Program-made: the position numbers and the translations under genes
The notes under the pieces: model-generated
Databases searched by the model: none
What the model was told of the DNA's origin: nothing
The model's input: the letters and a program-made list of their open reading frames with translations, nothing else
From: Chimonanthus salicifolius
Lineage: Eukaryota; Streptophyta; Magnoliopsida; Laurales; Calycanthaceae
NCBI GenBank assembly: GCA_013350335.1
Contig: CM023534.1
Span: forward strand, 5,733,542 to 5,797,541
Direction: 5' to 3'
DNA length: 64,000 bases
In this document: positions 13,071 to 27,100 of the stretch, piece by piece
Layout of the letters: every line of letters starts with the position of its first letter
Position numbering within the stretch: the first letter of the stretch is position 1

Positions 13071-13753
13071 AGAATATGTAGTCTCTGAATTCTATGCATT
13101 CGGATTATGTATGTTCTTCTACGGAATATTAATCTTTGATTCGAACTCACGACCTAAATAACCACCAAGGGAGGAGGCCCACTAGCCTTTGAAAAGAATT
13201 CGAATGGAAACCATACCTATGTCATATATTGATGAATAGCAATCCACGTTGACCAATTCTGATTTGGGCCTAATAATAGCCACACAAATTTGTAAAGATC
13301 CATCTCTGATCTAGACCTCACATGTCTTCTACATTGGAAGCCCATGATGAGGATAATGGCCCACTTCTCTGTATTGCTGGAGTCCATTTAGCCCGTGATT
13401 GAAGTGATTCAAAATTCTAAAAAATTACAGTTAATAGACCAAGGCCCATGGCCAACCATATGCATATAAACTGTTTAGACAGTACACACTACTATGATAT
13501 GAATATGGGTCCAGGCCGTAGTAACTATGGATGTTACCGAGGGTCCAAATATTGGCCGATACGAATCGTTTTTGTAAAAAAAAAAAGAGGAGAAAGAAAA
13601 AATAGGCCGATACCGAAATTGCTCTCGGTGGCTTTAAAGTATAAGAAATATAATAATTATATTGGAAATTTCCCAATATTTTTTATTTTGATTTCTAAAA
13701 ATATAAGTTTTTATAAAATTAAACTTTGTATATGGGCACTCATCTTAATAAGA

Positions 13754-13947
13754 ACAAAATCTTTTAGGAGACACGAGATAGACTGAAATTCTCATTTTAC
13801 TTCTACCGGTGTACCGCTGATCAAGTATTGGTGAACCAAGTATGTATATATTCTACATATTGGTTCTTCGGTACTTGATAAACGGTATACTACGATAGAG
13901 GTAAAATAAGAATTTTACTCTATCACATATTTCCTAAAAGATTTTGT
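13754..13947. repeat. 194-bp imperfect foldback (MITE-like hairpin)
   Basis: The left arm from ACAAAATCTTTTAGGA (13754) and the right arm ending TCCTAAAAGATTTTGT (13947) are near-complementary along about 95 bp each: ATAGA, AATTCT.ATTTTAC, TCTACCG/CGATAGA, ATCAAGTA and GAACCAA all pair. The centre is near 13850. It ends about 220 bp before the CT-rich leader of eIF5B. There is no coding capacity. Confidence 0.85.
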
Positions 13948-14159
13948 CTGTTTTAGGCCAGCCTTTATATATTTATATTTTGTATCAAAATATTAAAATA
14001 ATAATTAAAAGAAAAAGAAAAAGAAAATGAAAATGAACTTCACCTAGCCGTTCTTCGAATTGCGTTGGGGTCGGCTTCAGAATCGAATGCGTCACCCACA
14101 CACACGTGCGAGTCTAGTAAGAGATAGAATTATAGAAGAAAAGAAACTGTAACGAAGTA

Positions 14160-14583
14160 GCAGACAAAACTCTAAGCTCTCTCTCGCTTGCATTTTCCAT
14201 TTCCTCTTTGATTTCTTTCTTTCCAAGTACCTTCATTCCTTCCTTCCTCACGCATCACCAACCCTACCTTTCTTCTTTTTCTTCCTCATTATCAATCCAA
14301 ACCCTAGCTTTCCTCTAAAATCACACTTCTATCTCACTGCGATTCCTCTCAGTTTCCAACAGTCCAGATCAATCTACCATCATCTGAACCTCTCCTCCAC
14401 CGTCGGACCACATCAACTCTTCTTTTTCCTCTATCTTCATATAGACTATATCAAACACTATCTTCTACTTATTATTCGTCGATCCTTCTTTCTGTTCGTC
14501 ATCTCGTCGAGTTGAGATCTGTCCGCCGCTTAACATACCTTTAACAAATCCCAAACAGCTCTAGGGTTTCCTGTCTGTCACAG
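14160..14583 (+). promoter_or_regulatory. eIF5B proximal promoter and CT-rich 5' leader with telo-boxes
   Basis: A strong pyrimidine-rich tract (CTCTCTCTCGCTTGC, TTCCTTCCTTCC) precedes the ATG. A telo-box AAACCCTAG lies at 14299-14307 and its reverse complement CTAGGGTTT at 14561-14569. Telo-boxes are a known feature of promoters and leaders of plant translation-machinery genes. No clear TATA box is seen, so the start site is uncertain. Confidence 0.6.
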
Positions 14584-15789
14584 ATGGGGAAGAAGAAGAC
14601 AGGAACTGCTGCGATCGTGGAACATGAAATCCCAACCGTCCACACTGGGAAGAAATCAAAGAAGAAGGGCAACACAATTGATGATGACGAGTACGCGATC
14701 GGAGACGACCAGTCTGAGGATAGCCAGCCTACATCGGATAAGCCTAATCAGGATAGCACAATCCCAGCTGCTGGGAAGAAATCCAAGAAGAAGGGCCAAA
14801 CTATTGACGATGACGAGTACTCCATCAGTGCGGACCCATCTGAGGATAGCCAACCAATATCAGATAAACCTAATCAAGTTAACACAATCCCAGGTGCTGG
14901 GAAGAAATCCAAAAAGAAAGGACAGACCATTGATGACGATGAGTACTCCATTGGCACAGAGGCGTCTGATGAAATCCAAGCCGCACCTGGAAAGAAGAAA
15001 GGTAAGAAAGGCAGCATCTCGAACAATGATCAAACTTCGGATGCCGAAGAGGACACAATCACTTTTTCAGGTAAGAAGAAATCAAAATCAAAGAAGGGAA
15101 ACAATACCAATTTGTTCAGTTCATCTGCTTTTGATGCTCTTGAAGGTGATAATGACATTGAGGAAGAGAATGCGGATGTACTGGTGAGTGCTTCTTCTGG
15201 TAAGAAGAAGTTGTCAAAATCTTCTAAAAAGAGTAGTAATTCTATGTTCAATGAATCTGCCTTTGATGCTGTTGGGGATGTTGATAATGATGACGATAGC
15301 ACAAATATCACTTTAAGTTCTGATAATAATGCTCAAGATGGAGTTGATGATGAAGGTGATGTACCTGCAATTGCTTTCACAGGAAAGAAGAAGTCCACAA
15401 AATCTTCTAAGAAGTCTAGTAGTAGTTCGATGCTTAAAGCATCTGCTTTTGATGTTATAGGTGATGATGATAATGACGGTGATGATGTTGATATCACTAC
15501 CGAAAGTAGAATAGATGACAATGATGATGATGCCCCTCCAATTGAATTCACTGGCAAGAAGAAATCATCAAAATCTTCCAAGAAGAGTAGTAGCTTGTTA
15601 TCTGCATCTAGTTTTGATGTTGTTCTCGATGATGAAGACAGTGCTGATGCCACTGTGAGTTCTAATAGGATAGATGATGAGGGTAATGATGATGATGCTA
15701 ATGCTGCTCCAATTGCTTTTTCTGGAAAGAAGAAATCATCTAGATCTTCCAAAAAGGGCAGTAGCTTGGTTACTGCAGTCTGGTTTTGA
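14584..15789 (+). other. eIF5B first open segment, ends at an apparent frameshift
   Basis: Encodes three copies of a [21 protein letters not shown] unit and then GKKKSxKSSKKSS...FD units. The frame is lost after codon 398 (GCA at 15775-15777) where one extra base, G at 15778, breaks the SGFDA motif; TGA follows at 15787-15789. Confidence 0.85.
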
Positions 15790-18700
15790 TGCCATTCGTG
15801 ATGATGCTGATAGAATTAGTGGTGCATTAGTTAGTTCAAGCAATGACAGGCATGTTGAAAATCAAATAGAGGATGAGGATGATGTCCCCATGATTGCTTT
15901 CTCTGGTAAGAAGAAGTCATCAAAGTCGTCCAAGAAGAGTAGTAGCTCATTTGTGGCTTCTGGGTTTGATTCAGGCCTTGGAGAAGATGACAGTGGTTTA
16001 ACTGAAATCGAACAACCTTCTGTGGGGGATAAGGTTAATAGCACTGATGGTGTGGGCAGAAAGAATGATGCTGATTCCAAAGATAATAAGCAGGGGAGCG
16101 AGAATGTGGTGGAAACTTCCAAGAAGCAGAAAAAGGGTAAGAAGAAGAGTGGAAGGACTGCCCAAGAGGAGGAGGACCTAGACAAACTTCTGGCAGAGCT
16201 TGGTGAAGGACTTCCAATTCCAAAACCTACGGCTCCCCCGGAGGAGAAAGTTCACGTTCTACCTGAATCCAGTAAAGCTGTTGATGTTACAGCTGAGGAG
16301 AAGGAAGCTGAAGTGGAAGAAAAGGAAACCACCTGAGTCTGCAGCTGCAAAGAAAAAGAAAAAGAAAAAGGAAAAGGAGAAAGAAAAAAAAGCAGCTGCT
16401 GCATTAGCTGCTGCGTCTACTCCAGTTGAGGTGGTGAGGGAAGAGAAACAGGAAGAATCGAAGAGCAAGGTTTCTGACAAGAAGGTCCCTAAGCATATCA
16501 GAGAAATGCAGGAGGCGCTGGCAAGGCGTAAAGAAGCTGAAGAGAGGAAAAAGAGAGAAGAAGAGGAGAAGTTAAGGAGGGAAGAAGAGGAGCGTCGCCG
16601 TCAGGAAGAGCTGGAAAGGCAGGCAGAAGAGGCTAGACGAAGGAAAAAGGAAAGAGAAAAGGAGAAGCTTATAAAGAAAAAACAGGACGGTAAGCTTCTC
16701 ACAGCTAAGCAGAAGGAAGAAGCACGCAGGTTGGAGGCAATGAGGAATCAGTTTCTTGCACAAGGTGGCCTGTTGCCCAATGCTGATAGCAGTGGCACTA
16801 CAAACAAAAGGCCAAAGTATCAAACGAAAAAGCCAAAGCCTAGTGCTGCACAGTTAAATGGTGATGTGTCTGTAAAGACTGAGGAAATAGTGGAGGTAAT
16901 GGAAAAACAGCAAGAAAGTGTGCCTGAGGTAGCCTTGGTAGAGGTGGAGAAGGTTGAAGAGGAGTCCACAGCCAGGGACCTTGAACAGCAGGAGGTTGAG
17001 GACAATGGAATTGAAGAAGATGATGAAGAGTGGGATGCCAAAAGCTGGGATGATGTGGATGTTACCTTGCCTGCTAAGAGTGCATTTGCTGAGGAAGAGG
17101 CTGAACCCATGGTGAAGAAAGACACTAAGCGCACAAAACCAGCAGTGTCTACAAACTTAGAAGTATCTCAGTCACCTGCCAAACCGACAGTAACTGCTAA
17201 TAAGGTTTCTCCTCTAGCACCTGTGACAAGTCAAGATGCCGAAAGTATAGATGAAGACCATGATGTTGAAGAAACTAATGAAAATAAGAAGAGAAAAGAA
17301 GCTGCATCGAAACGAGAGGCACGGGCAGCAGAGGCTCTTTCAAAAAGGAGTGCTGATAATCTTCGTTCTCCAATTTGTTGTATTCTTGGTCATGTTGATA
17401 CTGGCAAAACTAAACTACTTGATTGCATTCGAGGCACTAATGTCCAAGAAGGTGAGGCTGGAGGTATTACGCAGCAAATTGGTGCTACCTATTTCCCGAC
17501 AGAAAATATAAGGGAAAGAACCAAAGAGCTTAAAGCTGATGCAAAGTTAAGAGTCCCTGGTCTTCTGGTCATTGATACTCCTGGGCATGAGTCATTCACG
17601 AATTTAAGGTCACGAGGTTCTGGTTTATGTGATATTGCGATTTTGGTTGTTGACATAATGCATGGCCTAGAACCTCAGACCATTGAGTCACTTAACCTTT
17701 TGAAGATGAGGAACACTGAATTCATAGTTGCTTTGAATAAGGTGGGAAGCCATTTCATTTTTGTTTTGTAGTTTACTGTAGTTATTGGTTTCTACATTTG
17801 GCTCCCTGCTATTTTGGGAGGGAGAGAATCCTCTCATCATTTAAGGGAGCAAATCCTAATAAGGAGGAGAGAAATTTCTCACTCCTGGTAGGGGCAGGAG
17901 GCAAATTCAACATGTTTATATCATTTAATTTTTCTGTGATTTGATTCTTCCATGTTCTGGTTGTAAAGGTTGACAGACTCTATGGATGGAAGACGTGTCC
18001 TAATGCACCTATTCAGAAGGCTATGAAGCATCAATCAAATGACGTACAGATTGAGTTCAAGAATAGGCTGATTGAGGTCATTCAAGTTTTATACTCTTGA
18101 TTTCTTTCTTGTTATTTTTTACTCTTGTTTAATGGTTTTGATTGTGTTTTTTGTTTTTCAGATTATCACACAGTTCAAGATGCAGGGACTGAATACTGAG
18201 TTGTATTACAAAAATAGAGAAATGGGGGAAACATTCAGTATTGTTCCTACAAGCGCAATTAGGTATGCACCATGATGAGTGGTGTCATGTTTGTTGAACC
18301 TTTTATTAGTTTTTGATGTGTCCTCATTGACCTAATTCTATCATTCCAGTGGAGAAGGCATTCCGGATCTTCTTTTGTTATTGATTCAATGGGCACAGAA
18401 AACAATGGAGCAAAAGCTTATGTTTGTCAGTGAAGTCCAGGTGTATATCTTTCTGATAGAGGATCCCTTTTACCACGTTTTTGTTTACCATCTTCTATCT
18501 TGAAAACCATTCATTGCCATTGTTCATGTGGCCTTGTTTACTTACATGCACTAAAATTGAAGGGAACTTTTGTTGTGTTGCAACTTTTTCAGTGCACAGT
18601 ATTAGAGGTTAAGGTGGTTGAAGGCCTAGGAACAACCATTGATGTTGTGTTAGTCAATGGCATGCTCCATGAAGGGGATCAAATAGTTGTTTGTGGTATG

Positions 18701-21104
18701 CAGGTAAGCCATGTGACCTTAGTTCTATTTAAGCTTTGTTGGACAGTGCCATTTCCTTACATATCTTTTATTCCATGTTAATAGGGGCCTATTGTTACTA
18801 ACATCCGAGCCTTACTGACACCACATCCCATGAAGGAACTTCGAGTAAAGGTGAATATCTTGCTAGTATCATTTTTGTTTTGTATTCCATTGTATGGTCT
18901 CTTGCTGCCACACCTGTGGAAATGCAAACTAATCATCATGAATATTATGCCCACTACTTTCCAGAACATGTTATGCCATCGATTAGTGCGTAAACAGAAG
19001 ACAGTTTTGAATGCCATTAACTTTTTGTGTATCGTTTAATAGTTACCACGTGTTGGAGGTGCTGCAATCCATTCTTCTATCTTTTTTCCTCGTCGTTTCA
19101 TTTGTTTTCTTTTGGCCATTTCTCTCTCTTGTCACCTTACATAAAAAAAATATTATTTTGGATGCAGGTTCAAGTTATTGTACTGTTCAAATGTATTATG
19201 TCCATGCACATTAGGTGCTTTTGTGTTGAATTTGGTTCTTCAAAAATGATGATGGCTTTGGATCTTTCTCAGGCGACCTAGTCTTTTCCTTCCTGTATAT
19301 GGTGTATGCATATTGGTTACTTATAGTATCCTTGTATTATCCTTTTGGTCCCTCATGGATGAGTAGGGTTTTCTCCTGCTCTTCAAGAAAGGCCTTACTT
19401 TATGGAAAATGGTCCCCTTGGCCCAAAGCTTAGGGAATGTGGATCTTCGAAGACAAACCGACTCTGAGGTCATCTCTTATTGGGTGTGTTATTTCATCTT
19501 GATGAACTAGAGTTTGTCTTCAAGTGAAATGATCTGAGTATCAGCAGATTGGTCGTATAAAAACTGGAACTCTATTGTGTTGGGTGGGTGGTAAGTAATG
19601 ATTTCAATCTGGATCTGCTTAATTCAGATGTCATCTATTCTTTGTAAAGTTCTTCTCATGCTCATTGCTCCGATGGGCCTCTTCTGATTATAATTATGTC
19701 AACTTTCAACAACAAAAAATGTTGTCTTTAAAGAAAATTTTAGTATGATAATCCCTGCATTCAATTGGTGCCGTTTAAGTAATTTAATGGGCATTTTATG
19801 CAAACTGCTTTGATGACCAGAATGTATCACATGTAATGAGCAATACCAATTCATTTGTATGCGACTGTTTTTGAACTTTGACATGGTATATTGCTGAAGA
19901 TTAGATCTGTATGAACTATCTTTGCAACCAAGTCATTGAATCATAGGAGTTTCTACAAGTTCCAAAAGATAAACTTATGAAGTTTCTTTGGGGAATGTTT
20001 GTCATGTTCCAACTGATGGAAAATGGAGAGCATACAAAGTGATACCCTTTTTTTAAAAAAAAATGGTTACTGATAATATATTAGTAATGAAGAGGCACCT
20101 GAAGTGCACAGTACAGAAAGAACAAAGAAAGAAAGGAAAAGGCCCGGAGCCCAATACACCCAAAACAGGAACATGAACCCGACAAACAAGACATTAAACT
20201 AAATCTAGAAACTCTTTCCATATGCTCTCAATGTCTGAGGTGGAGAAGTCCTGGAACATGACAAAGTGATACCCTTCTCTCTTCTTTCATGGTATATGGG
20301 CTCTTTGCCAAGAACATAAAAAACAAAACATTTCCCTCTTCTTCCAAGGAATCCATTTCCCAAAGGGGGATCAAAAAATTTATTGAGGAAAAAGAGGAAG
20401 CTTTTCCTTGCTTTAGAAGGAAACATTTTTTTCATTTTCAATGGAAATAAAGATTTTGACACACAACAAAAACGTCCTAGGTTCGTACGGCCTAACACGA
20501 GGCCGGATTTCACAGTGCCGGTTGGATAACATAGATCTAATCCAAATGTATTTTTCCACAATTGATTTCCTTGACGAAATAGACGAACAACCTCCATGGG
20601 TGGGGCTTTTCCATGGATCAGGCCAGCCTATTGGGAACCTATTTATAATAGGCCCAGCCCAACTATCATGGTCTAATCTGTTCAACATCTGAGTCATCCT
20701 AGCATGCATAGGGATTGGACAGCCCTAAAGGTACTATGAGTGTTATTAGTCTGTTTTCTTAAGTGGTTTTATGGATTTTATAGATACCTTCTTTTTAGCT
20801 GGAATGTATCAACTATCAAGCATGAAACTAATTCTTTAGATTTATGGTATATACAGAACTGAAGATTATCTCTGTAAGAACCATTTATGCAGCTGATTCA
20901 TTGAAAATATTGAGTGCAAAGTTCAAATTGCATGTGTTGTGATCTTCTTACTTGGATCTGCTAGCAATGGTGTTGTGGAAATATACTATAGGGCTGTTGT
21001 TATGACTACTGACGGTGATTATCAACATTATGCAATTCTTCCTTCAAAATTTTCAAATCCTTTTAGTTTTATTTTGTTCTCTATCATAAGTATAGAAATT
21101 AGTT

Positions 21105-21174
<70 letters not shown>

Positions 21175-24100
21175 AACTATTGATGTAGTCACCCTTTTTT
21201 GAGGTTCTAATGTGTGCTTGCATGACCGTGCTGAAATTAAATGCTTTTAGGGAGCTTATCAGCATCATAAGGAGCTTAAGGCGGCACAAGGCATCAAGAT
21301 CACAGCACAGGTGATCCCTGTTTCCTGTATATTATCATTGCGAGTGGTTGGACAAGATGCTATAGTCTGTAGTATTTAGGCATAATGTTATTACTAATGT
21401 TATATTGACCACCAACCAAACACTAGAAACGGAATTATTGCTAAACCCAACATGGTTTATTGATAGAAGTAACTGTATTTAATATTGCAATATTAAAAAA
21501 TTGAACTTAGAGATGAAATTTTTGGCATTGCAATATTTGACAGAATGCGATTATGTGAAAACCTTGCACTAGTTATTATCCTTTTATCTGCTCAGATAAC
21601 ATTGTTGAAGTCTGGTAATGAATATATCTTCTGTTCCATTTTATTGTAGGGCCTTGAACATGCAATTGCAGGCACATCACTTTATGTGGTTGGGCCTGAA
21701 GATGATTTAGAAGATGTCACGGAAGCAGCAATGCAAGACATGAAGACAGTCATGAACAGGATTGACAGGAGCGGGGAAGGTGTATGTGTGCAGGCCTCTA
21801 CCCTGGGTTCACTTGAAGCATTACTGGAGTTCCTTAAGAGCCCAGCGGTTAACATCCCAGTTAGTGGTATAAGCATAGGTCCTGTACACAAGAAGGATGT
21901 TATGAGGGCCAGTGTTATGCTTGAAAGGAAAAAGGAATACGCTACAATCTTGGCGTTTGATGTTAAAGTGACACCCGAGGCTCGGGAACTTGCAGAAGAG
22001 ACAGGTGTTAAAATATTTATTGCGGATATTATATATCACTTGTTTGATCAGTTCAAGGCTTATATTGACAATCTGAAGGAAGAAAAGAAGAAGGAAGCTG
22101 CGGAAGAAGCAGTCTTCCCCTGTGTTCTCCAGATTATGCCAAACTGCATTTTCAACAAGAAGGACCCGATTGTTTTGGGTGTTGATATTCTCGAAGGCAT
22201 TGCAAAGGTATTCTTACCGATTTTGTTCTCTACTAGATCTCTATGTGCCCCCACCCCACCCTGTCTCTCTTTCACTTCGTTTAATATGCAGAAAGTGAGA
22301 TTCAACTGGATTTCTTTGTTTGCTTCATATGGAGAGAATCTGAATTCGCAGCTTTTCTAATTAAACATATATCTTGAGAATAAGATGGGCTCAAATCTTA
22401 GCCTATAGGTAGCTTTCCCAGATGTCATAGCTGAAACAGGAACTGAAACAAAAAATTTAAGGGTCAAATTTACTGATTCTGTTTCAGTAACAATTTATAA
22501 ACATTTTTTTTTTTAAATACTGATTCCTCCAAGCCTTTTATCTCATGCTTAAAAAGCTGCTGATTGTGTTTTAATCAGGTTGGCACTCCAATCTGCATTC
22601 CTGCAAGGGATTTTATTGACATTGGGAAGATTGCTTCCATTGAGATAAACCACAAACAGGTTGATGTGGCAAAGAAAGGCCAGAAGGTAGCCATTAAGGT
22701 AATGAGCCCGTACCAGTGAGATATTTAGCAAATTGTTCTTCAACTTCTCATCGGTTACAGGACTTAATTTCTTTATCTATGCAGATTGTTGGCAGCAACT
22801 CTGAGGAGCAACAAAAAATGTACGGAAGGCATTTTGAGATAGATGATGAGCTTGTTAGTCATATCTCCAGAAGATCTATAGATATACTTAAAACAAACTA
22901 CCGGGTAATGCCACATGTTTTTATGATATTATACCTAAAGGTTTCAGTAAATGTCCATGACCATGCACACACATTCACCATAATAGTTGCAGCCATAGAT
23001 CCCATCGAAGTACACCATGGATGGGAACTACATAACCAAGGATTGTATGAACTGCTGCTGCATTTTGAGGGGCATATGATGCTACTTTGAAGGATGTGGC
23101 TCACTTTCTCTTAGTATGAGGAGTTGCTACATTCTTGAAGTGATGCAGCTTCAAACATTCCAGCCTTCAACCATTTTGGGGTTGCATATCTTCTTCTTTG
23201 GTAGGAGTCCTGGTTTCCAACAAAATTGAATACGGACTTCAAGTCGAAGAGCTTTTGCATCATCTCTCCATGGATATATTTATCTTCTAAAAGAAACACA
23301 CATAATTTTTCAAAAAAAAACTTTGATTCAAGTCCTTTCATGTAGTAGTTCTCAAATACAGATTGAAATCATATTTCATCCTCCTAATCCACATCTGCAG
23401 CCCAGAATTCCTTAATTCCTGACACGATGTCCATTGCATCAAGTACATCGCCATCATTGTTGTCGTGCATGTTTTGTGTTTCATTTTTTATTCCTTCCCT
23501 CTATGTTTTCGAAGGTCGCCTTCTCCTCCTAGTGCCTGCGATCCATAGCCTCTACTCTACACGGTTGTGCTTGCTCTTCTACTAATATGAATAAACCATC
23601 TCAAATGAGTTTCTATTAATTTGTCATCTATCATAGTTATCTTTAAACTTTCTCTAATATGTTTGTTTCTAACTTTATCCATCCAATGTACCATACACAT
23701 CTTCGTTGTCCTAACTTTGTGTATTTGTCTTTTTTTCATTGTCCAACACTCTGCTCTGTAAAGCATTGCAAATTTAATAACTGTTTTATAAAATTACTCT
23801 TTTATCGCACAAAACCCCGCTATCTTGTCTACATTTTCCCCACCCAGCTCCTATCTTATTCATTATATCTAAGTCGAAACCTTCTTAAGATTCTACTATA
23901 GAGCCCAACTATCTAAACTTATTACAATGTGCAACTAAGTGGCTTTCTATTTTTACCAAGTTACTGTCATTATCGTTCAACCCAATAAAGTTACATTTCA
24001 TGTATTCAGATAATTTAAACCATCTGACTCCAACATTCTCCTCCACAAATGTAGCCTAGCGTTGAGTTGTTATTTCGTCTCACTAATGTTATATCATTCG

Positions 24101-27100
24101 CAAAAAGTATACACCATAGTACTTCATCATAGATTCCTGATGTTAAGTCATCCATGACTAGCGTAAACAAGTATGGGCTTAAAGCGGATCCTTGATGGAG
24201 TCCTACTTCAATAGGGAACTTTGTTGTCTCATTATAAACAGTTCTAATGGGACTTGACTAAACATCATGGAACGTTCATGTACTCCACTCTACTCCAAAA
24301 AGCTAGTCAACATGCTCCAAATAGCTCTGGTCACCTTCAAGACCCAACTACATTGAGATACGAATAAACTAGATATCTTGCACCAAAAAATCATTTTTGC
24401 ATCATGCCGGGAAGGGGTTTTACCGTATTTGTTAATAGATCCGAACACTTGCCTACAACCGACACCAGTTACTACCACTCTTCGTCTATTTATCCTCTTG
24501 TGCTTTTGATTCTGATTCTGTAAATTTTGATGATTTCATCATGTCCTTCCTAGTAGGTTGTCATGACACGCACTCAAATAGGGATGGCCATTCCAAGTAT
24601 GCTTACTAGTCCCACTCATTGGGACTCCGTTAGTGGTTTCACCCTCATACATGTCTTCAATAATCTCAACATAGTCGTTGGAGATGTATTTATTTCTCAG
24701 AGTTCTCCAAATCACTTTCCTTGGTACTCTATCATAGGCTTATTTTAGGTTAATAATAGTCATATAAAGGTTTTTCCTCTTCTCCCTAAATTTCTTTGTA
24801 GGTTGTCTTAGAATAAAAATCACTTATGTTGTTGACTTCCCATCATACACCCAAATTGATTTTCATATATATTTGACTATTGTTTTAGGTGGCCCTCCAT
24901 TACCCTCTTTCCAAAGTTTCATTCTATGACTCGAGTTTGATCGCTTAGTAATTGGCATAGCTTTGAATATCTCCCTTTTTTGATAAAAAAAAAAGGGTCT
25001 ATTGTACTCCTGCACTACTTATTAGACATCTTTTTTTAGGTTAAAATTTTGTTGAATAATCATGTCAACCAACACACTCCACTTTCACGTAAAATAGACC
25101 ATATTTCGAATGGGATGTCATCCAGTCTTAGCATTGTATTCTGTTTCATCTTTTCCAGGGCTTGATTCACTTCTATTTTTGTTATTTTGTTCACTATTCC
25201 TTCATTTGTCTCTCCTTCCATGTTACCTTCATCATCAAAATGAGTGTTCAACAAGTCTCTAAAGTAGGTTTCTCACCTTTCCCTAATTTCTTTGTCTTTC
25301 ACCAACACCCATTGGTTATCGTCCTTAACGCATCTCACGTGGTCAAAATCTCTACTTTTCCTCTCCTGCACCTTAGCAAGCTTGTATATTCTTTTCTCCC
25401 CTTCCATCATTTTCAATTTGGCATGCAAATCATTAAAGGCTTCATATTTGGCTTTACTTACAGTTTTGTTAGCGGCCTTTCGCACTAATTTGTAATTTTT
25501 CTAATCAACCATATTCCATGATTTCTGCCATATCTTAAATTGATTTTTCTTCTCATGTATAGCTCTTTCTACCTAAGCATTCCACCATGTATCCGTCTGT
25601 AAGCCTTTTCTAGTTCCATTAGTTTCATCCAAAACTTCTTTGGTTGTATCTTTAGGATTTGAATCATTCTACCCCATATCTCATTAGGATTTGAATCATC
25701 ATCTCACTCTCTATTATTCAGCCCATTGTCTTTCATTATTTTGCTTTTTCCCCTCTCAAATTCCACCATCTATTTTTGGGAGGCTCCTTTGTTACTTTTT
25801 TTTATGATCTATTCTTCACAAGCAAAATCCAAAGCTAAAAATCTATGTTGTATTGTGAGGCTTTCATCAAGGATGACTTTACCATACCTACAACGGGCCA
25901 CTTCTCTACGTCTAAGTAGAAAGAATTCTATTTGAGACCTAAACTGCCAACTCCCATATATAATAAGATATTTTCCTTTCTTTTGGAATAAGTATTAGCT
26001 ATGACTAAATCATAGGCTATCACGAAATTCAAAATTGATTCCCCCATGTCATTTCTTTCTCCGAGACCATGGCATCCATTTGTGGTTCTATACCCGTCAT
26101 TGGTGCTTCCGACATGTCCATTTAGGTCATCTCCAATTATGATACTCTTATCCAAATGTATGCTTTGACTAGATCATCCATAGATTGCCAAAGTAATCCG
26201 GATTGAGGTGATTAGGCACTAATAATATTTGGAGTGTCGTGATCTAAAATCACTTTGACCATGATAAGCCTATTGGTTATTTGTAGATCTTCAACGATCT
26301 TCTCTTTAATAATGCCACTAACCACTATGCCTACACCATTCCTAGAATTACACTCCCCTACATAGAATAGCTTGAACCCTTCACCTGATTCTTTAGCTTT
26401 GCTACTCTTCCACGTAGTCTCTTGCGAGCAAGCTATGTCTATGTTTCTTCTTTTTGAAACATCTACCAACTCTAAACTCTTCCTTGTTAGGGTCCCTAAA
26501 TTTCAAGATCCTAGTCATAATTTTGAGGTTGCTTTGGCCCTATTTATAGACATTTAGGATTATAAAGTGATCTTTAAGTATCAAGTTAAGAGGGTAAACA
26601 AGGAAGAAAGAACTCAAAGAAAGATTCAACAAGTAGGTTAAAACACGGATCGGCTGCCTTGCCTAACATCCCACCCTTGTAAAAGAGGAGGACAAGAAAA
26701 GAAAAGAAAAGAAAACTATATAAAAGAAAAATACCTAGTAAATGATTAGAAATAAAGAAACTACAAATATTACTTAAAAAAAACCTGGCATACAGAAAAA
26801 AATATATAAATCAATAACATCTCTTTATGATTGTTTATGGTCTATAAAGACTATTCATTGTTGGATTGAGATATGCCATGACCCATGTGGACTTAAAAGA
26901 CTCCATAGTGTATCTCAAACCAATGGTTGTGGATGGTTGATTTAGCCGTCCATCTATCATGAATGGATGTTGAGATCAAACCGTTCTCTTGAGGATAAAG
27001 TGGGTACTACATGCAAAATTAACTTGTCCTAAATGACATGGTTGGGTTTGTCTAATCATTCCTTAGCAATAGTTACCTTTCAAAAAACAATTCCTTGACT

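Larger units (their letters stand above)
18851..21250 (+). other. eIF5B intron 6 (2.4 kb)
   Basis: Bounded by CGAGTAAAG|GTGAAT and TTTTAG|GGAGCT. It contains a 211-bp truncated L1 with target duplication, a TA microsatellite and an apparently unique AT-rich remainder. No gene was seen within it. Confidence 0.85.

Noticed and set aside
14584..17771. Three separate genes for the three overlapping frames of eIF5B exon 1
   Set aside because: All three segments are consecutive parts of one eIF5B N-terminus; the frame changes localise to single bases, and no start codons or splice sites justify separate genes.
22716..23090. eIF5B coding exon extended past 22904 with a different C-terminus
   Set aside because: The frame leaves the family sequence right after NYR at a good GTAATG donor, and the conserved [16 protein letters not shown] tail with a stop is found intact at 27743-27808.
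25930..26470. A host gene for a craniofacial development protein 2-like endonuclease on the minus strand
   Set aside because: The endonuclease text is the RTE LINE endonuclease domain, frame-broken and followed by reverse transcriptase pieces.
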